53,561 bases of DNA from Mycobacterium sp. 852002-51961_SCH5331710 (GTDB taxonomy: Bacteria > Actinomycetota > Actinomycetes > Mycobacteriales > Mycobacteriaceae). The notes under the pieces were generated by a model that saw nothing but the letters and a program-made list of their open reading frames with translations, was not told where the DNA came from and made no database searches. The position numbers and the translations under genes were made by a program. Location of the stretch: assembly GCF_001665535.1 (NCBI RefSeq), contig NZ_LZSQ01000054.1:1-53561 (forward strand), written 5' to 3'. This document shows, in pieces, positions 1 to 8,361 of this stretch (position 1 is the stretch's first letter; each line of letters opens with the position of its first letter).

Positions 1-1100
1 TTACCCCGGCCGGAACCGGGCGCAACCACTCGTCGAGCACGAACAGCGCCGCGGTCGATACCGGCGCACCGATCGGCGCCGGCCCTGATCCCGGTGTCAG
101 CGGCGCGCTCATCGACGCATACACCGTGATCTCAGTGGGGCCGTAGGCGTTGATCACCACCCGGCCCGGAGCCCACCGATCCACCACATCGCCGGGGCAG
201 GCCTCACCGCCGAGCAGCAACGCCACCGACTCGAGCCCCTGCGGAGACAACGCCGCCACCGCCGAGGGGGTCTGGGTCAACACGCTGACCCGCTCGCGCA
301 CCAGCAGGGCGTGGAAATCCTCGGGCGAGGTGGTCACCGACTCGGGCACCACCACCAACCGCGCCCCACCCAGCAGCGCGGCCCAGATCTCCCACACCGA
401 GAAATCGAAGGCATACGAATGGCATTGCGTCCACACCTGCTCGGCCGGCAAGTGCTCAGACGACGACTGCGCCAAGTGCGCCAGATTGCGGTGCGTGACG
501 GCCACACCCTTCGGGGCTCCGGTGGTGCCCGAGGTGTAGATGAGATAAGCGATATCGTCGGGCGCCGGGGCGGGCAGCGCGGTGGCAGACCGCGCGCCGA
601 CCTCGAGATCATCGACATCGATCACCGCCAGGTCCAACCCGTCGAACCGGGCCACCAAATCCGCGCTGGTGACCGCGGCGACCGGCGCGGCATCACCCAC
701 CATGAACTCAATCCGCGCTCCCGGCACCGCCGGATCGATCGCCAGATACGCCGCCCCGGTCTTCAAAACCGCCACCATCGCCACGATCGCCTGCGCCGAA
801 CGCTCCAACAACAGCGCCACGCACTGCCCTGGGCCTGCACCCCGCCCGGCCAACGCGTGCGCCAACCGGTTGGCGGCCTCATCGAGTTCGCGATAGGTCA
901 GCGACTGAGCACCCGAAGTCACCGCCACCGCCTCCGGGGCGCGAGCGACCTGCGCGGCCAACAACACCGGAACCGACGGCGCCATCTCCGGCTGGGTCAG
1001 CACCGCCCGATTACCCCACTCATCCAGACGGGCATGCTCACCAACGTCAAGCACATCCACCTGAGAGAGTCGCCGTCCCGGATCGGCGGCCATCGCCACC
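1..1100 (-). CDS. Non-ribosomal peptide synthetase fragment (end of condensation region plus adenylation domain), open at both ends
   Basis: Minus-strand reading without stops. From its N-terminal side it shows the condensation-adenylation linker ([19 protein letters not shown]), then adenylation core motifs in order: [15 protein letters not shown] (A1), [12 protein letters not shown] (A2), [11 protein letters not shown] (A3), FDFSVWEIW (A4) and INAYGPTE (A5). The domain would select and adenylate an amino acid for loading on a carrier protein. By eye the partial specificity code is Asp-Phe-Trp-Thr-Leu-Gly-Ala-Val-Tyr; the start resembles Thr-type codes but I do not assign a substrate. The frame runs off the left edge just before the usual VVGELYVAG region. 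On the other side NRPS similarity stops near 1095, where a plus-strand gene begins to make sense. Mycobacterial NRPS modules are repetitive, which fits a contig end here. Confidence 0.85.
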
Positions 1101-1110
1101 GCGACCGACA
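1065..1110. other. Abrupt junction between two 5'-truncated divergent genes
   Basis: NRPS coding similarity on the minus strand ends at about 1095, at the AMAADPG motif. The plus-strand Thr-rich exported protein becomes open only after a TGA at 1062-1064. Both genes lose their 5' part within the same few dozen bases, with no promoter or start codon for either. This is the pattern of an assembly misjoin or of a deletion joining two loci. Which of the two cannot be decided from sequence alone. Confidence 0.6.
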
Positions 1111-1460
1111 CTCCGACCACGACCACCACCACCGAGGACGACGACACCACCACGTCGTCGACCCAGGCCGCCGACTCCGCCGCGGTGATCGGGGCCGACT
1201 GCTCCCCCGAGGGCGCCACCGCCCAGACCGCTGACGGCTCGACCGCCTACTGCTCGACGCTGCAGAGCACCGGCGCGACGATCTGGTCGCTGACCGAAGG
1301 CGACGTCCCGAGTCCGACCGTCACCACCGAGGCGACCGACCCACCGCTGCCGGTGGCCGAGGAGTCACCCGTTCGGGTGTGCATGGAGCAGACCGGGCAG
1401 ACCCGCCGCGAATGTCGCAGGGACATCCGGGAAAGCAACGGCCTGCCCCCGCTGCCATGA
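1092..1460 (+). CDS. C-terminal part of an exported or membrane-anchored Thr-rich protein, 5' truncated
   Basis: The frame is open from 1065 and reads [17 protein letters not shown], a Thr/Asp-rich extracellular stalk, followed by a small domain with four cysteines ([35 protein letters not shown]). A membrane anchor or signal peptide would be expected upstream but is missing, because the frame is cut at the NRPS junction. The only in-frame start is GTG at 1185, which would discard the stalk, so I treat it as a remnant rather than the true start. The stop overlaps the ATG of the LLM oxidoreductase (ATGA), suggesting the intact gene was co-translated with it. Function unknown. Confidence 0.55.
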   Translation: MATATDTPTTTTTTEDDDTTTSSTQAADSAAVIGADCSPEGATAQTADGSTAYCSTLQSTGATIWSLTEGDVPSPTVTTEATDPPLPVAEESPVRVCMEQTGQTRRECRRDIRESNGLPPLP

Positions 1461-2332
1461 GATTCGCCGTTGTCGCGCCCGTGGCAGCCGGCGTCACCGC
1501 AGACCCGGCCTTCATGGCCGCGTTCGCGCAGCACCTGGAGGCGTGCGGCTTCGAGTCGCTGGTGGTGGTCGAGCACACCGTGCTGATGACGCGATACACC
1601 AGCGTCTATCCGTACGACGCCTCGGGCCGCGTCGAACTGCCCGCCGACTGCGCCGTACCCGATCCACTCGACCTTCTCGCCTTCCTGGCCGGGCAGACCC
1701 GGCGGCTCGGGCTCGCCACCGGCGTGCTCGTGCTGCCCAACCACCACCCCGTCGTGCTGGCCAAGCGGGTGGCGACGGTCGACGCGCTCTCGGGCGGACG
1801 GCTGCGGCTCTGCGTGGGTGCGGGTTGGCTCAAAGAGGAAGTCGAGGCGTGCGGTGCGGACTTCGGCAGCCGCGGCAGGCGCGTCGATGAGCAGCTGGCC
1901 GTCCTGCGGCTGCTCTGGCAGCACCGTCCCGACGGGGCCGACTTCCACGGCGAGTTCTTCGACTTCGACAATGCGATGTGTTATCCGAAACCCCTGGCGC
2001 ACATACCTATTCACATCGGTGGACACAGCCGGGCGGCGGCAAGGCGGGCGGGCAGGCTCGGCGACGGCTTCCAGCCCCTCGGCGTCGGCGGGGCCCAACT
2101 GGCCGAACTGGTCGCCGTGATGCGCGAGGAGGCCGAGCGGTGTGGGCGCGATCCCGACGCGCTGGAACTCTCGCTCGGACATCTCGTCACCAAGATCGAC
2201 GGCGACCGGGCGGCCAAGCTCGAGGCGCTCGGCGCCGACCGGCTGATCCTGGCCATGCCCCCGACGGCCGATCTCGATGAGGCCCGCGACGCGCTGTCGG
2301 CATGCGCGCAGCGGCTGGGGCTGGCGTCGTGA
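1457..2332 (+). CDS. LLM-class F420-dependent oxidoreductase (TIGR03619-like)
   Basis: 291-residue luciferase-like TIM-barrel protein. Typical landmarks are the start [12 protein letters not shown], the segment [16 protein letters not shown], the [18 protein letters not shown] strand, and [18 protein letters not shown], all usual for F420-dependent members of the bacterial luciferase family in mycobacteria. It probably transfers hydride between F420 and an organic substrate; the substrate cannot be read. The ATG at 1457 overlaps the stop of the preceding truncated gene, and the stop is directly followed by the start of a SnoaL-like gene, so the three form one transcript. An upstream in-frame extension to 1379 was rejected because it lies inside the preceding gene and has no family similarity. 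Confidence 0.9.
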   Translation: MRFAVVAPVAAGVTADPAFMAAFAQHLEACGFESLVVVEHTVLMTRYTSVYPYDASGRVELPADCAVPDPLDLLAFLAGQTRRLGLATGVLVLPNHHPVVLAKRVATVDALSGGRLRLCVGAGWLKEEVEACGADFGSRGRRVDEQLAVLRLLWQHRPDGADFHGEFFDFDNAMCYPKPLAHIPIHIGGHSRAAARRAGRLGDGFQPLGVGGAQLAELVAVMREEAERCGRDPDALELSLGHLVTKIDGDRAAKLEALGADRLILAMPPTADLDEARDALSACAQRLGLAS

Positions 2333-2889
2333 TGCTGAGCACCGCCGACCGGCTGGCGTTGGCCGACCTCGTGCACGTCTACGCCTCCGCGGTCGACGAC
2401 CGTCGGTTCGACGACGTCGCCGAGCTGTTCACCGAAAACGCCGAACTGCGGCTACCGGAGCCTCCACGATCGCTGGAGCCCGTGCGCAGCCATCACGGGC
2501 GCGAGGGTGTCCGTGCGGCGATGGCTTCGCTGGCCGCCGTGACCAGGACCGAACACGCGATCGTCGGCGAGGTCTACGCCGCCGCCGACGAACGTGACTA
2601 TGCGCTCGGCCGGATCACCTGCATCGCCCATCACTGGACGATCAGCGACGGTCAGGCCTCGGATCTCGTATGGCACCTGCGCTACGACGACGAATATCTG
2701 CGCACGCGGGTGGGTTGGCGGATCCACGGCCGCGCGCTGACGATCAATGCGATCGAGACTCGGCCAGTTCGTCGTCTGCGATTACCTCCATCAGACGGTC
2801 CACCAGGATCCGCTGACCCTTCAACAGCTTGGACCGAGCCTGTGCCGCGGAAAACCAACCGACCCGGTCGATTTCGGGAAACTCCTTGA
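2332..2889 (+). CDS. SnoaL-like (NTF2-fold) protein with an antisense-overlapping tail
   Basis: About 185 residues. The first ~140 have the SnoaL_4 layout: helix LADLVHVYASAVDDRRFDDV, AELFTENAELRLPEP, GREGVRAAMASL and a final sheet ending WRIHGRALTINAIE. This fold is found in polyketide cyclases, ketosteroid isomerase-like enzymes and dehydratases; the reaction is not predictable. The start ATG shares its first base with the TGA of the LLM gene (TGATG). The C-terminal ~45 residues, basic and Pro-rich, run antisense through the 3' end of the convergent NUDIX gene and look non-conserved, so the original stop may have been lost. Confidence 0.8.
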   Translation: MLSTADRLALADLVHVYASAVDDRRFDDVAELFTENAELRLPEPPRSLEPVRSHHGREGVRAAMASLAAVTRTEHAIVGEVYAAADERDYALGRITCIAHHWTISDGQASDLVWHLRYDDEYLRTRVGWRIHGRALTINAIETRPVRRLRLPPSDGPPGSADPSTAWTEPVPRKTNRPGRFRETP

Positions 2890-3236
2890 TCGTGCCGGAA
2901 CCCTTCGGCCACTCCAGGGTGAACGTGTTGGAGAACGTGCCGTCGAGGTCGAGGTCGCCGCGCACCGCGAACGCGGTGATGACCTTGCCGCTGGGCTGCT
3001 TGACGGGCGCGAACTCGATGCGAGGACCGCTCGGCGGCGCCTTGCCAAGCTCCTCTTCGAATTCGCGGCACGCGACGGTCCACGGGTCATCGCCCTCGTC
3101 GTACTCGCCCTTGGGGATCGACCACGCCCCCTCGTCCTTGTGCGCCCAGAACGGCCCGCCGGGGTGGCCGATGAGAACCTCGACCACCCCACCGGTCACC
3201 CGGTAGAGCAACAGCCCCGCGCTGAGCTTCGGCACT
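2744..3236 (-). CDS. NUDIX hydrolase family protein
   Basis: About 163 residues from GTG 3236. Shows PKLSAGLLLYRV as the first strand, then HKDEGAWSIPKGEYDEGDD and CREFEEELG, which together make the Nudix box (G-x5-E-x7-REx2EExG, here with Asp/Glu-rich spacing). The family hydrolyses nucleoside diphosphates linked to other groups; the 'WAHKDEGAWSIPKGE' subtype is common in actinobacteria and its substrate is unknown. A GTG at 3301 would lengthen the protein but overlaps the upstream small gene. GTG 3236 has a purine-rich site (GAGGA) just upstream and starts where similarity begins. The 3' end overlaps the tail of the convergent SnoaL-like gene by about 146 bases. Confidence 0.88.
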
Positions 3237-3284
3237 CCCCCATCCTCTCCATCCGCGGGCGGTCGCCCGCGGAACGAGAAAACG

Positions 3285-3476
3285 TCAGTACTTGCGGTCA
3301 CCCTCGCTGCTGTCGAAGAAGTCCCAGTCCCCGTCGTCGTTCTTGACCTCCATGCGCCACCCGAGCTCGGGCTCGGCTTTCTGGTCGACGAACCAGGCGT
3401 GGGCGTCGTCGGCGCTCTCGATGTCCTTGGAGTCGACGACCTCGCCCTTCGGATTCAACACGCGATACGTAGCCAT
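3285..3476 (-). CDS. Small conserved hypothetical protein (63 aa)
   Basis: Starts MATYRVLNPKGEVVDSKDIE and ends with an acidic, aromatic segment (DDGDWDFFDSSEG). The composition suggests a compact soluble domain with two or three beta strands. No catalytic motif, signal peptide or membrane segment is visible. It lies between the NUDIX gene and the NADH dehydrogenase-like gene on the same strand with short gaps, so it probably belongs to their transcript. Codon third positions are G/C as in its neighbours, which supports a real gene despite its size. Confidence 0.7.
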   Translation of the reverse strand: MATYRVLNPKGEVVDSKDIESADDAHAWFVDQKAEPELGWRMEVKNDDGDWDFFDSSEGDRKY

Positions 3477-3509
3477 TTCGCTACAGTTCCCCGGATCACC
3501 GGGTTTGAA

Positions 3510-4820
3510 TCAGTCCGGTTTCGGCATCGGGATGCCTTCGCTCGCCGAGAACTGGGCGTCCTCCTGTGACGACAGGCCGAAGGAGACCACCGACCGGTCG
3601 AAGGCCAGGTCGGTCAGGTACGCCAGGGCCACCGCCCAGCGGTTGACGAAGCGCGGGATCGCGTACACGTGGTAGGCGCGGGTCACGACCTTGGCGGGGA
3701 AGCCCGACAGCTGGATGTTGAGGGGGTTCGCCACGGCGTTGCGCGGGCCGAGATCGACCACCAACCCCATGTTGCGGTGCTTGTACCGCTTCGCCTTGCC
3801 GATGCCGAGGCTCGCCGCGACGTTGCGCGCCAACACCTTTCCCTGCCGGGTGGCGTGCTGTGCGGTCGGCGGGGTGATCTTGCCAGGCTGGGTGACGTCG
3901 GGCACCGCGGCGGCGTCGCCCGCGGCGAACACGCCGGGCTGACCCGGGACCTCGAGCTCGGTGTTCACCTTCAGCCGGCCCCGCTCGGTCGGCAGCCCCA
4001 ACTTCTCGATCAGCGGCGCACCCGTCACCCCGGCCACCCACGCCACGGTGTGGGTTCGGACCAGTGAATCATCGCTGAGCACAACGTGTTCGGGGTGTAC
4101 CTCCTTGAGCGTGACCCCGAGCCGCACGTCGATGCCGCGGGACTTGAGCACACGCTGGGCGGCGGCACCCAGCTTCTCCCCGACCTCCGGCATCACCTGC
4201 TCGGCGAGGTCGAGCAGTAGAAATTTCACCTCGCGCGGGTCGAAGCCCATCTGCTTGGCCGCCGAATCGGCCAACGCCCGCAGCTGCACCGCCAGCTCGG
4301 TGCCCGAGTAGGACGCGCCGACCACCACGATCGTGCGCCGCGCCTGGCGCCGGCCGGGATCGTCGTCGACGTCGGCCAGCTCGAGCTGCTCGAGCAGGTG
4401 GTCGCGCAGGTACAACGCCTCGGCCGTCGACTTGAGGCCGCGGGCGTGCTCGGCGAGGCCGGGCACATCGAACAACCGGGTGACCGAGCCGGGCGTCAGC
4501 ACCAGCCGGTCCCACGGCAGCGCCCGAGAGCGTTCCTCGGGGTCGGTGTAGGTGACGGTGCGCTGCGCGAAGTCGACCTCGTCGACGCGGCCGCGGATCG
4601 CCTGCACCCCGCGCAGCGCGTTGGCCAGCGGAATCGCGACGAATCGGGCATCGACCAGACCGCCCGCGACGTCCGGCAGCAGCGGGGTGTAGAGCATGTA
4701 ATCGACGGGCGAGATGATCGAGATCTCAACGTCGGAGCCTTTTCTGCGGAACTTTCGGGCCAGTGTGCGCGCGCATTCGAATCCGGTGAAGCCGCTGCCG
4801 ACGATTACCACGGAGGTCAT
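3510..4820 (-). CDS. Type II NADH dehydrogenase-like FAD oxidoreductase
   Basis: 436 residues. N-terminal FAD-binding Rossmann motif VVIVGSGFTGFECARTL, substrate-side segment DYMLYTPLLPDVAGG typical of NDH-2 enzymes, a second nucleotide-binding motif IVVVGASYSGTELA, and the FAD-contacting GVFAAGDAAAVPD near residue 300, followed by TPPTAQHATRQG. NDH-2 enzymes pass electrons from NADH to quinone at the cytoplasmic face of the membrane without pumping protons. The C-terminus has amphipathic aromatic segments (FVNRWAVALAYLTDLAF) that could bind the membrane. It looks closer to the second mycobacterial paralogue group (Rv1812c-like, from memory) than to the main Ndh. It is divergent from the next gene, with a 44-base gap. 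Confidence 0.88.
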   Translation of the reverse strand: MTSVVIVGSGFTGFECARTLARKFRRKGSDVEISIISPVDYMLYTPLLPDVAGGLVDARFVAIPLANALRGVQAIRGRVDEVDFAQRTVTYTDPEERSRALPWDRLVLTPGSVTRLFDVPGLAEHARGLKSTAEALYLRDHLLEQLELADVDDDPGRRQARRTIVVVGASYSGTELAVQLRALADSAAKQMGFDPREVKFLLLDLAEQVMPEVGEKLGAAAQRVLKSRGIDVRLGVTLKEVHPEHVVLSDDSLVRTHTVAWVAGVTGAPLIEKLGLPTERGRLKVNTELEVPGQPGVFAAGDAAAVPDVTQPGKITPPTAQHATRQGKVLARNVAASLGIGKAKRYKHRNMGLVVDLGPRNAVANPLNIQLSGFPAKVVTRAYHVYAIPRFVNRWAVALAYLTDLAFDRSVVSFGLSSQEDAQFSASEGIPMPKPD

Positions 4821-4864
4821 GGGCCCGACTGTACGGAACCGGCCCAGACGGGAATGCTGGAGGC

Positions 4865-5677
4865 ATGTCGCGCCCGGATCCCCTGCGCCGATTCGATCCC
4901 TTCCGGCCCATCGACATGCTGACGGCGTTGTGGTCGTCGGCGGCGGTGACGCCGGTCAGCACCGGGGCGGCCGCGGCATACCGCACGCTGTTCATGACGG
5001 TCCGCCGCCTCGTGGTCGGCAGGCGGCTCAACGTCAAGCTGGACGAGGGCGACCTGCGGTTGACGGTCACCGAGTTCGACTCACGCCTCGACGTCCGGGG
5101 CTTGTCGGTCGGCCAACTCAACGACGTGCGGCTGGCGGCCCGCGACATCCGGTGGAACGGAGCACGGTTCGACCACGCGACCGCGGTGCTGCACAACGTC
5201 CACATCCGGCCCACCGTTCCGCCGGTATTGGTCGCCGCGCCGGTCGGGCTGACGCTCGAGGTGCCGGCGCCGGTGCTCGACGACGTGTTCCGCTGGGCGG
5301 CGCCCAGACTCTCGGGCGCGGTCGGCGCCGACGGTGTCGCGCGCCTGAGGCTGGCGCGCCGTCCCGGTGCCGGCCACGTCGAGGTCGACGCCCGACTGGA
5401 CGGGTCGACGCTCTGGCTCAAGCCGCGCTGCCTCACCTTCGGTCGCACGCGCTGTCCGCTGCCGGCCCGCACCCCCGCCTATCCGGTCCGCCTGCCCGAA
5501 CTACCGCACGGCGTGCGACTCACCGAAATCAGTTTCGCGCCAGGGGTCGTCAGGCTGTCGGCGTCGGTTGCGGAGTGGCGAATGGACCTTCCCCTCACAC
5601 GGCTCGAGGACATCCTCGGCCAGTTGAGCGCCGTGGGCCGCCCGCTGCAATTGAATCGGTTGGGCCGCTTGCTCTGA
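4865..5677 (+). CDS. DUF2993 / LmeA-like protein
   Basis: 270 residues with a repetitive beta-rich body: VKLDEGDLRLTVTEFDSRLD, VRGLSVGQLNDVRLAARDI and VGLTLEVPAPVLDDVFRWA, ending in PLTRLEDILGQL. This is the pattern of DUF2993 proteins, which include the mycobacterial phospholipid-binding protein LmeA needed for lipomannan elongation. There is no clear signal peptide; the N-terminus has a short hydrophobic stretch (MLTALWSSAAVTPVSTGAAA), so its location is uncertain. The ATG is preceded by CTGGAGG. Role inferred from fold only. Confidence 0.7.
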   Translation: MSRPDPLRRFDPFRPIDMLTALWSSAAVTPVSTGAAAAYRTLFMTVRRLVVGRRLNVKLDEGDLRLTVTEFDSRLDVRGLSVGQLNDVRLAARDIRWNGARFDHATAVLHNVHIRPTVPPVLVAAPVGLTLEVPAPVLDDVFRWAAPRLSGAVGADGVARLRLARRPGAGHVEVDARLDGSTLWLKPRCLTFGRTRCPLPARTPAYPVRLPELPHGVRLTEISFAPGVVRLSASVAEWRMDLPLTRLEDILGQLSAVGRPLQLNRLGRLL

Positions 5678-5744
5678 CGTTCCGCTGCGAGCGAACATCG
5701 TTGTGCCGCTTAAAATCTGCCAAACAAGCGTAATTTCCTGCCAG

Positions 5745-5770
5745 GGAATTTAAGCGTCCGGACAATCGTT
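5745..5770 (+). promoter_or_regulatory. Candidate ECF-sigma (SigE/SigH-type) promoter
   Basis: GGAATT at 5745-5750 and CGTT at 5767-5770 are separated by 16 bases, close to the GGAA(T/C)-N16/17-CGTT pattern of mycobacterial stress sigma factors. It lies about 95 bases upstream of the small secreted protein gene. The same gap also contains an 8-base inverted repeat (CGCTTAAA at 5707-5714, TTTAAGCG at 5749-5756) and two similar copies of a CGTTGYGCCG word. Spotted by eye only. Confidence 0.3.
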
Positions 5771-5865
5771 GCGCCGTATGAGCCGACGCGAATGCGACCG
5801 AAGCCGAAATGGTCTGCCGGGAACCGCATCAACCGGCTCGAAGACAGCAGAAAGAGGCACAGAAT

Positions 5866-6171
5866 ATGAGAAGGACACCTATCGCCGCCGTCGCAGGCGG
5901 ATTGGCCGCCGCGTTGATCGGGCTGGCCGCACCGGTTGCCGCCGCACCGACGGGACCGTCGAACGCGCAGGACACCATCAACCAACTGAGGTCCGAGGGT
6001 TACACCGTCATCGTCACCCAGGTCGGCACCGCCCCGCTCAGCGAGGCCCAGGTGGTCGCGGTCCGCAAGGGCCCCAGCCACACCAAGATCGACGCGGGCT
6101 CGCCGGTGATCGGCAGCAGCCACAACTACACCACCTATGAGGAACGCACGGTGTACGTGGACGTGAAGTAG
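5866..6171 (+). CDS. Small secreted protein (101 aa)
   Basis: Signal peptide MRRTPIAAVAGGLAAALIGL followed by APVAAA, with cleavage likely after the AAA. The mature part of about 75 residues (NAQDTINQLRSEGYTVIVTQ, TAPLSEAQVVAVRKGP) resembles a widespread family of short mycobacterial exported proteins of unknown role. There are no cysteines in the mature part. RBS AAAGAGG lies 8 bases before the ATG; longer upstream readings lack a signal peptide at the terminus. A strong hairpin follows the stop, so it is probably a monocistronic unit, perhaps driven by the stress-type promoter noted upstream. Confidence 0.85.
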   Translation: MRRTPIAAVAGGLAAALIGLAAPVAAAPTGPSNAQDTINQLRSEGYTVIVTQVGTAPLSEAQVVAVRKGPSHTKIDAGSPVIGSSHNYTTYEERTVYVDVK

Positions 6172-6191
6172 CCGGTCCTGGGACAGGCGCG

Positions 6192-6220
6192 AGAGGGGCA
6201 CCCGCACCGGGTGCCCCTCT
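6192..6220 (+). terminator. Strong hairpin terminator after the secreted protein gene
   Basis: Perfect 12-base stem AGAGGGGCACCC / GGGTGCCCCTCT with a 5-base loop (GCACC), 20 bases after the stop codon. There is no long T-tract, as is usual in mycobacteria. The next gene starts only 7 to 25 bases later, so its promoter or start must overlap the hairpin. Confidence 0.7.
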
Positions 6221-6226
6221 TCGCGT

Positions 6227-7192
6227 ATGGGCACAATCCTCGCTGTGGCCGAACTCGCCCGGTATCAGGACGGGCCCACGTGCGTCGTCATCTCGTCGGA
6301 GGGCGCCGATCTGGTGTTCTCTACCGACCACCACGACGGCGGACGGTCGAACGTCACCGAATCGCGCATGCGGGTCGCGGACTTCGTCGCCCGCGGCGAA
6401 GGGCCGTGGCCCTGGTACGACCTCGGTGCGCGGCGCGACGGCGCACTGCAGGTGCTGGCCGCACTGGGCGTCGAACCACCCGCATGGACCGAGGCGTTGC
6501 GCCCGGACGTCCTGGACCTGTTCCGCCGGGCCCAGCGCGGCGACTCGGCGGTGATCGAACTACTCGCGATGGGCGCGGACCCCGATCCGGTGGACGCGTG
6601 CGGCGCGTCCCCGCTGTGGTACGCGGTGCGCTCGCCGGGGTCGGGTATCGCGGTGGCGCTGATCGACGCGGGCGCCGACGCGGGACGCCGTATCGACCTG
6701 TCGGCGCGCGGCGAGCGCTACACCACGATCCTGCACGAGATCGTGCGGGAGGGCCGCACCGTGGCGCTGAACCACGCGCTGGTCAACGGTGCCCCTCCGA
6801 CGCTGACCGACTCCGACGGGGCGACACCGATGCACGTCGTCGGTGGCGACGGCGACAACGTCAACCCGGAGATCGTGCGCGCTCTCGCGCGAGCCGGCGC
6901 GGCGGTCGACGCCGCGATGCCCGACGGCTCCCAACCCGTCGACCGGGCCGCGCGCCTCTTGCTGCCACGCACCGTCGCGGCGCTCGTCGAGCTCGGCGCC
7001 GACCCCGCGCGCGGCCTGGACACCCTGCTGGCGTGGTGGGCCACGGCGGCGAGGTTCGACGCATACCGGGCCGGAGTCGTCGCCGAGGTCGCCGAGGTGT
7101 TGTGCGCCGGGGGCGCACGGGTGACCGAACGACACCGCGAACTCGCGGCGAGCGCCCGCGCCGAACAGGTGATCGCGGCCCTGCGTCATTAG
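6227..7192 (+). CDS. Ankyrin-repeat protein
   Basis: Up to 321 residues. From about residue 105 it carries ankyrin-like repeats: VIELLAMGADPDPVDACGAS, VALIDAGADAGRRIDLSA, NHALVNGAPPTLTDSDGATP, VRALARAGAAVDAAMPDGSQ and VAALVELGADPARGLDTLL. These mediate protein binding; the partner is unknown. The first 100 residues are a separate domain rich in acidic and aromatic residues. The start is ambiguous: ATG 6227 sits almost against the preceding terminator, while GTG 6245 (MAELARYQDG) with CACAAT just upstream would suit a leaderless mRNA. It is followed 11 bases later by the GDSL hydrolase gene. Confidence 0.85.
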   Translation: MGTILAVAELARYQDGPTCVVISSEGADLVFSTDHHDGGRSNVTESRMRVADFVARGEGPWPWYDLGARRDGALQVLAALGVEPPAWTEALRPDVLDLFRRAQRGDSAVIELLAMGADPDPVDACGASPLWYAVRSPGSGIAVALIDAGADAGRRIDLSARGERYTTILHEIVREGRTVALNHALVNGAPPTLTDSDGATPMHVVGGDGDNVNPEIVRALARAGAAVDAAMPDGSQPVDRAARLLLPRTVAALVELGADPARGLDTLLAWWATAARFDAYRAGVVAEVAEVLCAGGARVTERHRELAASARAEQVIAALRH

Positions 7193-7203
7193 AGTTCACA
7201 AGC

Positions 7204-7974
7204 GTGGTTCGCTACACCCGCTACGTCGCGATCGGCGACAGCCAGACCGAGGGGCTCTGGGACGTCGACGATTCCGGTGAACTCGTCGGATTCGCCGACC
7301 GCCTGGCCGCGATGCTCGACACCCACCACCCTGGCCTGGCGTACGCGAACCTCGCGGTGCGGGGACGGCGGATCCGCGACGTGCTCGACGAGCAGTTGCC
7401 GCAGGCGTTGGACATGCAGCCGGACCTCGTCACCGTGTGCATCGGGATGAACGACGTCACCCGCCCCGGGCGGCACTTTCCGCAGGCGCTCGCGGAGTTG
7501 GAGGTGCTGTACGACAGGCTCGCCGACTCGGGCGCCACCGTCGTGACGACCACCTTTCCGGACCTGGCCCGGATCCTGCCGATCGGGCGGGTGATCGCCG
7601 GGCGGGTCGAGCGGATCAACGCCGCGATCCGGGCGGCCACCGACCGGCACGGATTCCGGTTGGTCGACCTATTCGCGGCGCCGTCGATGACCGACGTGGA
7701 CACCTGGAGCGACGACCGCGTGCACGGTTCGCCCAAGGGTCATGCTCTGTTCGCGGCGGCCGCGGCCGAGGCGCTGGGATTGCCCGGCAGCAACCGCGAC
7801 TGGACGCTGCCGTCGGATTCTGCGCGCCGCCCGCCGCTGCGGTCGCAGGCCTACGCCCAGTTGTTGTGGACGCAGAACATGCTGCTGCCGTGGTTCTGGC
7901 GGCATCTACGGGGCCGCTCGACCGGAGACGGCCTCGGACCGAAACGCCCGCGGTTGCAGAGTGTGGCGGCCTAG
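7204..7974 (+). CDS. SGNH/GDSL-family hydrolase
   Basis: 256 residues from GTG 7204. Block I is YVAIGDSQTEGLWD with the nucleophile Ser in GDSQTEG, block II is the Gly in NLAVRGRRIRD, block III is VCIGMNDVTRPG with the Asn, and block V is DDRVHGSPKGHALFA with the Asp-x-x-His pair. All four catalytic or oxyanion positions are present, so an active esterase or lipase is likely. There is no signal peptide, so it is probably cytoplasmic. Its stop codon interlocks with that of the convergent DUF732 gene (shared CTAG). Confidence 0.93.
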   Translation: MVRYTRYVAIGDSQTEGLWDVDDSGELVGFADRLAAMLDTHHPGLAYANLAVRGRRIRDVLDEQLPQALDMQPDLVTVCIGMNDVTRPGRHFPQALAELEVLYDRLADSGATVVTTTFPDLARILPIGRVIAGRVERINAAIRAATDRHGFRLVDLFAAPSMTDVDTWSDDRVHGSPKGHALFAAAAAEALGLPGSNRDWTLPSDSARRPPLRSQAYAQLLWTQNMLLPWFWRHLRGRSTGDGLGPKRPRLQSVAA

Positions 7975-8336
7975 ATACCGAGGAACGGCAGCGGGATCGG
8001 TGACCGTCCGTCGGCGATCGAGGACACCATCGAGGGGCAGAACATCGAGATCGCGATGCCGGTGAACATGGTCGCCGGTCCCAGCGACATACCGCCCATG
8101 TCGGCGACCTTGGCAGCGACGTCGGCGGCGTTCTGGCCCGGGTCGGCCAACATCGGGCACACCTGCTGACCGACGGCGGCCGCGCTGCTCGGATCGCTCA
8201 TGACGACGCCCGCTTCGGTCACCGCGTTGAGGAACGCGTCGTCGACGGGGTCTGCCTGAGCGGGTGCGGCGACGACGGCCGCCGCGGCGAGGAGTCCGGT
8301 GGTCAGCGCGAGCGCCGACACGGGTTTGCTAAGCAC
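7971..8336 (-). CDS. DUF732 secreted protein
   Basis: 121 residues. Signal peptide MLSKPVSALALTTGLLAAAA with a probable site after APAQA. The mature domain has the DUF732 pattern: DDAFLNAVTEAGVVMSDPSS, then a Cys in VGQQVCPMLAD and a second Cys in ISMFCPSMV, probably disulfide-linked. DUF732 proteins are abundant small mycobacterial exported proteins without a known role. It is convergent with the GDSL hydrolase gene, sharing 4 bases. Confidence 0.9.
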   Translation of the reverse strand: MLSKPVSALALTTGLLAAAAVVAAPAQADPVDDAFLNAVTEAGVVMSDPSSAAAVGQQVCPMLADPGQNAADVAAKVADMGGMSLGPATMFTGIAISMFCPSMVSSIADGRSPIPLPFLGI

Positions 8337-8361
8337 CCGGGAATCCTACGCTGCGGGTCCC

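Noticed and set aside
1..1100. Linking the NRPS fragment with the MmpL genes as one glycopeptidolipid locus
   Set aside because: They are 30 kb apart with unrelated genes between, and the NRPS end may be misassembled.
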